Shown here piece by piece: positions 10,501 through 19,500 of a stretch of 22,335 bases of DNA. The DNA is taken from the NCBI GenBank assembly GCA_019648995.1, contig BLXT01007807.1, positions 1,771,188 through 1,793,522 on the forward strand. Direction: 5' to 3'. The translations under genes were made by a program, and so were the position numbers. Position 1 is the stretch's first letter, and every line of letters starts with the position of its first letter. The DNA is from Plakobranchus ocellatus. Taxonomy: Eukaryota > Mollusca > Gastropoda > Plakobranchidae. The notes beneath the pieces were generated by a model. That model saw nothing but the letters and a program-made list of their open reading frames with translations. It had not been told where the DNA came from and did not search any database.

Positions 10501-13500
10501 TCTGAACAAAAAAGAGGCTGTGGATAAGAAACAAGATAATCAGAATAAAAAAGAGGCTGTGGATAAGAAACAAGAGTCACAACATAAAAAAGAGGCAGTA
10601 GATAAGAAACAAGAGCCTCAGAATAAAAAAGAAATTGCAGAAAAGAAACAAGAGCCTCTGAACAAGAAAGAAAAAGAGCATTTGGAAAAGAAACAAGAAG
10701 ACAGAAAAGATAAAAGCAAAACCAAATCTGAGGACCTTGTCAAAGCTGAACTAAAAGCTGAACCAGACACAGAGAGATCTGAAAGTGGAAAACCTCCCAA
10801 GAAGAAAAAGAAAAAGGATCACGACAGAGATACAGACAAAGACAAGATCAAAGGCAGCAAATCCTCTAAAAGTCTGAGCAGTGTGGAAAAGAAACCCAGT
10901 GATAGTCAAAAGGGAGAGGAAGAAGAAAAGAAATCTGTAGAGATGAAGACCACTCAGAAAGATGTGGATGAGTTTACCAGCTTCTGGGGACATCCCAAAC
11001 CAATCCTTATTCCTAAGAGGCTGAAAGATTCCCAAAAGTCTGAGGATGACTCATCAAAATCGAAAGAACAGAAGGAGGATGCTAAAATGGATCCGGCTAA
11101 GCCTAATGATGATGCTGTTAAAGATGAAATAATTGAGGAAAAGCCAGAGAAAGTAGACGAGGTCAAACTGGAAAGTCCACCTGCAAAGACACCAGACTCT
11201 GTAAACACTCCAAAACTTGAATCTGATACAGGGGAGGACTTTGTGGTTCCCATATCAGAAGCAGAGACTACCGTAGTTACAGAAAATGTTCAGCCTGCTT
11301 CCAGTGGGTCAATATCCACACCTGACTCACTTGTCATTAACGAGGAACAAACCCCAGAATCAGTGGACGATGTTACTGGTGATATGACAGGTATTGGGTC
11401 GTCTGTGGAGATCAATGATGATGATGATTATCCTTCACTTATCATTGATGAAGTGTCAGACACTGCAAGCGATGGCAAGAAAAAGACCAAGAGAGAGAAG
11501 AAGCAGTTGAAAAAGCAGAAGGACATAAATGACCGTCTGGATGAAGTGATTGCAAGTGTTGCCATGGGTGGTTCTAGCGACGAGGAGGACGGAGTGAGAA
11601 GAAGCCCAGATGTGAACCTACAGGATGTAATTGATGAGGAGCTAAAGTATGACAATAAGAGCTCTAATGAACCAGAGACAAAATCTTTCATAGTGTCTGA
11701 TTTTGTTTTCCCAGATGACAAAAGAAAGTCTGAGTTAGGTTCTTCATTTGCTCGAGAAAAAGCAGAGGCAAAATCCTCTTCTGACACAGGAAAGAAAGAG
11801 CCTGAGAAGAAAGGATTTCTTCTTGATGAGGAAACGAAGAAAAGAGATGAAGATTTACTCAAGAAACTTGCTGTTCTTTGTGATCCAAGTGTAGACAAAC
11901 CAGTTGAAATAGAAGATCCCAAAGTGAAAGAGGAGGAATTGAAGAAGAAAGAAGAAGAGGAAAAAAGAAAAGCTGAGGAAGAGAAGAAGAAAGCTGAAGA
12001 AGAAGAAAAAGCACGGCGAGAGAAAGAAGAGAGAGATGCATCTGACGAGGCTGCGCGGGCAGTGGAATCTCTACTTGAATTTCAGAATGTATTTGATGAT
12101 GATTTACCTCCTCTGTTCATTGAACCAGCAGAAAAAGAACCCCCTGTTGAAAGTGTATCCATGTCTCCTTCTAAAGAGAAATCAGATGTATCAATTTTCC
12201 CTGGTTCCATACCTGAAAAGGTGACAGCAAACTTGGATGACAAATTGCTGGAGAGGAAGTCATCAGATAAAGTCTTCGGAGAAACGGCCGACTCATTGGG
12301 TTTGTTTGCAACGCCATCTCAGAATACCCATGTCCCAGTATTTACATCACCTCGAAGAAATTCTGCTGGCATTAACAACAAAGATAAAACACCAGAACCA
12401 GTTGCAATGCCCTCACCTCAACGGCAGATGCGATCACCGCAGCGCCAACAGCCACCCCATCAGTCACCTCAGCTACATTCCCCACAGCACCGGCAGATGC
12501 AGTCACCTCAACAGGGTCCCATTCTACACTCTTCCCCACAAAAAATCCAGTCACCACAGGCATCTTTTATGCAATCTCCTCAGCAAAAGACTCTGCCCTC
12601 ACCCCAACAGCACCACCCACAGAGTCCATCACCTCAGAGACCCAACCAGAGCCCTCATCGCGTAGGTCTGCAATCTCCACTTCTTTCTCCCCAACGCTCC
12701 CCTTTCTTCAAAGACCGCAGTTTTATATCACCAGGCAGGGAAGCCCTGGCAGCTTGCACTTTCCCCCAGCAGGATTCAGAAAGTATGCCTCTTGTCCAGC
12801 AACCTCAAAGGCGAGCATCATCAGGACTTCCTGTGCCTCCAAATCCAGAGCATGCATTGGATCCTCATGTAGCCCGTAGAAAATCTCAAGAGTTTCCGGT
12901 GGAGCAGGCATTCCATTCGCCTAGAAGAAACACAATTGCTGCTCCTGAGGAGGCTGCAACATCTGTAGCTCACTTGGACAGGAGGTTTCCACATAGCCAG
13001 CAGATTTCAGGAGGCAGCAGTAGCGTGTTCTTTTCCAAAGAAAGGTCACACTCTTCCTTGCCCCAGCCAGTGTCCATTTCGCTTGACAATGCTCCTCATG
13101 ACAAAAACTATCAATCTCCAATGCGTAGTCTCACCATTCCCCCACATCAGGAGAACGTATTATTGTCCCCAAAGCGCAGTTCTCCAGGCTACCATCACAA
13201 GGAGCAACATTCTCTAGATCAACCAAGTCCTTTCCCTTTGTTCCAGAACAAAACGTCAATGCCAGAGCAAATGTTTTCAGGTGGACCAATCACCTCCATG
13301 GCCAACCAGGTGTTCTCACCTGGACAGCAGCCCAAGATTTTTCCTCAGCAAGATTCTCTGTTGCCTGGTGGTAAAGGTCTTGTACTTGACAAGGGCTTCA
13401 AAGCAACCAAAGTCCCAGCAGAGCAGCAGGTATTCAGAAGTGGCGCCTTGGACAAACCTTTGAACACACTGAACAAAGATCCGCTGTTTCTCCACCAAAA

Positions 13501-16500
13501 GGGGTTGCACCAGGAGCCGCACTTCCAGCAAGGGAAAGAAATGCATAACCAGATTTCAGAGTCTTTTAGTCATCCACACAACAAGCCTACAGCACCAGTC
13601 GTTTCCCAACAGGAGCCAATGTTTTCACCAAAAACTCAACCCAGTAGCCCCTACACCTACCCAGAGGGGACATATGATTTTCTGAACTCGCCACCATCAA
13701 AAATAGGTCCTGGACTAGGAACTTATCCTCTGCCAAGTTCAGAAGCATCTCAGCCAAGTCTAGTCAAGCCTCCCTCGGTGTCTCTGTCCAATGATGCTTA
13801 CAGCCAGGACCCTCTCTTTATAGCCATGTCAGAAGCCAGTGCACGGCCACCAGACAGGGAGCCTCCAATCCCTCGAAGGCAGGATGGTTTACCACCCTCT
13901 TTCTACCAGGAACCTGTGCCTGTTGGTCCCAAACCAGTCTTTGCCCCAGAAATAAACAACATGCAGCCACAGTTTGAGGATGAAAAGAAGGGAACCAGAA
14001 AGCGAAGGAGGAGTAACAAAAAGCTTCCAAAAGAGGACAAAGATGCAGCTCTAGCAGAACAGGCCATACAGGAAATTGTTGACTCAAAACTAGAACAAAT
14101 TCACCAAGTGTTCCATGCCAACCAAGCTAAAGCGGCAGCAGAAAAGGCTGGCTCCAAAAAAGCTGTGGATGCCTATGATTTTGAAGCCCACACAGGGCAG
14201 GAATCGGGAGACATTGTCCCACGCCCTGCCATTGCAGACCTTCATGCAGTTGTTGGTGACAATGATTCTGCCAAACCTCTGAGGATGAGAAATGAAGGTC
14301 GAGGACGAGGTCGTGGAAGAGGAGCTGGGAGAGGAAGGAGAGGAGGTAGAGGTGGAAATAATACAAATGTTGCACCATTATCTGCTCTTCAAGACAAGCA
14401 CCAGGATGCTTTTCAAAAGTCAATGCTGGGGTCAGATCCCTTCAACACTCAGCGTAGGCCAGGCCCAGAATTTCCAAGTCAGCAGCAGCAGCAGCATCCT
14501 TCTATTCACCCTATGGACCATCATCTGCAGCCTCATCATGAGCCACCCAGGCAGAGTGGAGCACCCACCTCATATCATCCACCAGTGTCGCATCACAGCA
14601 TGTTTCCCTCTAGTGTATCTCAACCATCTCCATTCTCTAGACAAGTGCCCCCACACCAAGTGGGAGGTCTTCCTATGCAGCCAGGCTTTCCTCAACAATT
14701 CTATCAACCCTCCCAGTCTCCTTCAGAGAATAGCTCTGGTGCCATGACCTTGCAGGATTTGTCTCAGAAACCACAGCATCAGATGCACCAGCAGCCGCCT
14801 GTGCCCTCTTCTCCCTTCCAAAATCTGCCGCCCCCTTCAGTGTCAAGTAGTGCATCACCCTCAGTGGCATCAGCAGCCCTGCCGCCAATGTCTCAGCAAC
14901 CACAATACCAACCAACAATTCAACTTCCCCAAGCTGCTAAGCCTCCGCATCAACATCTGCAAGCACCTATTAAAAGTGATGTGCTAAGCCCTGAATCCAA
15001 CAAGCAGCAAGACCTGGACTCTTCGTATGGAGAGTCAGAGCTGGTCATCAACTTGGATGATCAACCACCCAGCATCGAGGGCAAGGAGAACCAGTATAGC
15101 TTGAGCTCAGATGGGGAGGATCGCAGCAGTAGCAGTATGGCCCCATCTCCTGCAACTCCTCGCAGCCAGCGAACAACTCGCACTCGCAAACAGCCCAATT
15201 ATAAGGCCATTGCAGCAGGGACTGCTCAGCAGCAGCTTCAGGGATCAGCAGTTGCCCAGTCTCCAGGACCACCAGGCCGAACATCCAGATCTGGAGGATC
15301 TCCCCGTGGACTCAGGGCACCTGGATCTGCAGGACCGCCAGCTTCACCAAAGTCTCCTCGTGCTGCTTCATCTTCTCCTGTGGTCAAACTTGAGAAACTG
15401 GAGGTTGGAGGCAGCCGCTCCACTAGAAGAGGAAGGGCAGGACTAGCAGGTAGCAAAGAGGACCTAAATGCTTCAGTGGATGACAATAGTACCAGTGGCT
15501 TATCTCAAGCAAGTGATGACTGGAAAAGCAGGCTGGGAGATGGAGCTGACAACAAACCAGCCCCTGCCTCTAAAGACAGCATTTATGACTTTGCGGACAA
15601 TGAATCAGACCAGCAAAGAGAGCCACCTACATCTCTGCGGCCCAACCAGCGACGCAACAAAAAGCGAGGTGTAGTCTCCTCAATTTTGGAGCCTCCAGAT
15701 GGAGGAGTGGACTTCATGCCTGGATCGCCTGCAAGCTCCTCTAACTCTTCCAGTCTCCTGCAGGAACCTAAACTAGGGAGCTTTGATTCTACTGCAAACT
15801 TTACAGACAAACCAGGAGATGAAGGAAGTACTGTGGGCAAGTCTACAGCCTCCTCACTTTTAAGTAATGTTGATGCTGTTATTGAGGCTGTTGCGAAGGG
15901 AAGGTTTGGTGATGATGAAGAGCCTTCAGGAGATGTGCTGCCAGAGACGCCAGCCAGTAGTGGAGATCCAGGTAAATTAACAATTTAGCATCAATTGTCT
16001 AACAATCAAGTATGCTGAGTTGAGACCAGTTGCTTTCACTTTTATCAGACCTGTGTCTTATCATAAAATTGTATTAGAATTTCAGAATTTCTACACTTCA
16101 TAATTCACTTCAACAATTACTAGTTCTTTAAATAGCTTCACTTTCCATTTATCCTTTTTAAATCTGTTAATGGGGAGAAAGAGAAAGGAGTTAATTCATG
16201 AGTGTTATTTAATGTCATTACTGAACTGAAAATCATTATTGTTTTCAATAATTTTAAGGGCCTGATTGCTAAAGTAGTGAAATGGGCTTTAAAATTAATT
16301 TACTTCATACTGCTGTCATCATGACCATGTGTCATTTTGAAAGAAAAACATAAAATGAAAGCGACTATTAAGTATGTATGATTGAAGATTGAAAAAAATG
16401 AATGCTATAATTACGGCAGTGAGGATGAAATGTTCTAATGAAATCCTGTAAAAACTTTTAAACTATTTTTTTCATTCTTGCATTATTTTTAGCTTTATCA

Positions 16501-19500
16501 CCACCACAAACAAGATCCAGTCGGAGGACTTCAGAGGCAAAGAAGGAGACCCAGAACTCTGCATCTGTTGCTAACACTGGCAATGAACAGAAAGCAGAAA
16601 AAACCACCTTTTCGATAGCAGAAGCTCCACGCTTTGATGGCCGAGAGGGTGCAGGCACAGGGCGTAAGGGCCCCACAGTCCCACCACTCAGGATAAAGGT
16701 GGCTCATGGCACACCCAAGTTAGAGAAGGAGAAGCATTATGTCATAGCCTCTGAACACCCACAGAAACCCCTCAGTCTAACAGTGAAGGTGGCACACAAA
16801 GCTGTAGAAGGTGAGGGTGGTCGAGACCTGGGTCTTTTTTCTGGCCTTCCCCAAGGAGATCAGGGACTGGCGGACTCCAAAAATGTGACATCAGTGGTTT
16901 CAACTGCATCCACTACCTTGCCATCTTCAACGCCCCAGGCCCTACCCTCATGGAAGGCAGTGGACTCCAAAGCAGAAGTATTGGTGTCTGAGGATAGTGC
17001 TGCACCAGCACCATTACCAGCAATGGTGACTACCAGAGCTGGAGGGGCTATGCATCCTAAGGTAGCTGCCAAGGTTCAAGCATCACAGGAAGCTGCGGCA
17101 GGTAAAGACAAATCTGCTATGTTGCAGGCCTCTGGGGCTCAGCAAGTTATGTCATGCCATCCAGCTCTTTTGTCAAAGTCATCACCATCGACATCTCTGC
17201 CATCATCCATGGCTCCAGTCTCAGGCACACCTGCCCATGGACCTAAGCACACGTGGGCAACAGGCCATCATCTTGAACAACTGCAGCAGGCAGCGACATC
17301 AGGAGCAGACAGCTTACCCATATCGTCGTCAGGTCCATCCCATCTTCCCCCTCACCTGCTCACTAATTCAGGAGGCCCAGGCAGTCCCCTGCTTTCCCCG
17401 ATGGCTCGAAGTGAAGCAGCATCAAGACCCATAACTTCCTCTCATCAGGACAGCAAGGCCTCATCAAATCAGCCACCCCCCTCTGCCCACAACCAGAGGA
17501 ATATGGGACTTGCAGGAAAGCATGCAGGAGTGGAGAGCAACCCAGACTTAGTTGCAAAGATGGCCTCAGAGGCTCAGAAGCATCATCAGGTGAGTTATGA
17601 TTGGGGCATGAACTTAACATATACAACGGTATGTTTTGTATAGGCATACATTCATATGTTGTATTATATCAATGTTGCTATGTCTGGTGATGTAAAATTA
17701 ACCTGTTTTTGTGACTGAGCTGTATTGCCTTAACAGTTGTTTTCTTATTTTAATCTCATCAATAGAAGTTTTCAACAAAGTTGACTAATTTTTTTTTTGT
17801 TGAATAGTATAAGCTGGGGAGGAAGGGGGAGTTGTTTTTTTCGTTTGTTTTGTTTTATTGCCCCAGTGCTTCAATTAAGAAAAAGGGCTATACCCTGTTA
17901 CAAAAATTTACATTTATTTTTTTCTGTAAAACTGCTGTTTATTTTTTGTCACAACTTTTCTATTTTTCATGGAGTAATGAGATAATCCAGAAAAAAGGGG
18001 ATTTTTCATGCTACGAATTTTCAACACATGTTCAATGCATTTTCTTTAAAAAATATGTTTGTATATTTTCTCAAAATAATTAAGTCTCATGTTTCCCCCC
18101 ACCCCAAAAAAAAAAATCCATATTGTGCTTCAGTACTTCAGTAATCGTCAGTTTCCTTCTGTAGCTCTTCATGCTATTGATGCTAGTGATATTGAACTAG
18201 TGTTGACTAGTCTTATGTGAGGCCAACCTATATATACATGTACTAAGTTTATAAGATAGAAATCTAGTTCAATGGATTAGTTTCATTTTTAAGGTAAATG
18301 GCTGCAGTTGCAGTGTAGTGAAGAAAATCAGATTCTCAGGGTGAACAAGAAAAACAATAATGTAGGGGACTTGGTTGTGGGGTGAGTTCAATAGTAACAT
18401 AGAACATGGTGTTGGTGCCAAAAGACTAGACCTAGAGCTTACAAGACAGCACACCAAAACCAGTGTATAGTGATGGATGTTGATTGCATTATATTTTTTT
18501 CAGTCGGGTTACAACGCTCAAACGTATTTCATAAGGCTTTATAGTGAGTCTCTCGCTGCCATGATGATGCAGATCCAATGATTTGTTACAGATCTTCATA
18601 AATTGTCATAAATAAAGTGAGGATTGACTTATCCATTTGGAATCTCTTTTAACTTAAAATATGGGGGACATTATGAGAAGATCTACTCTATTGTCCCAAT
18701 AAAGTTAAAATCCGTTTATATGTTTTGACTTAACATGAAAATACTGCAAAGGTAGTAAAAATTAACTCAAAGGACTTCCACTTACCACAGCTCATGTCCA
18801 TTTTCCACCGGTTTTTTGCAGCTCTTAAATTGATTTAATGTTAAAAAGGGACATGTGGTCCAGGTCACTTTATTATTCTTGACAAAACCTTACTTAACTC
18901 TTGTGTTATTCTTAGTCACATTCTATAGACCAGTTGCCCTAAAATGTGTCATTTTTTTTTCCCTTCTGGTAGAGCCAATTTGGTTTCCCAGGGCATGTGC
19001 CTCCAGCCCACTCAGGCACCCGGTCTTCCTTCTTGCTGGGATCAGAGGGTCAAAACAACCTTCCATCTGGACACTCTATACATTACCCAGGTCCTACAGG
19101 TTTGAGACCTGGTGCTGATTCTCGCACTGCTAAATCACCATCCTTGCCAACAGGCCAACCTCCTTTGCTACCTCAGCACAAGCTGGGCTCGGCAGATGGC
19201 CGGACTCGAACACCCCCAGTTACCTCCACAAACATGTTGTTTTCAGGTGTTGTCTCGGGCATTCCAAGGTCGCTTTCTCCCAAGACGGCTAGCCCAGAAG
19301 GACAGGTAATGAGCATGAAAGATCCTTCTCAATATTCCTATTCCCCCCCCCGCAGAAAAATTCTTTACATTTTATGAAGTTACCAGTTTCTAGAGTAGCG
19401 GATTTATTTGATAGGATCACAATGGAATCCAACAATACAGGGCAAGTTGGTAGCATGTCGGATAAAAGTTTGATGAATCAAGGAATGTGTTACCAATGTA

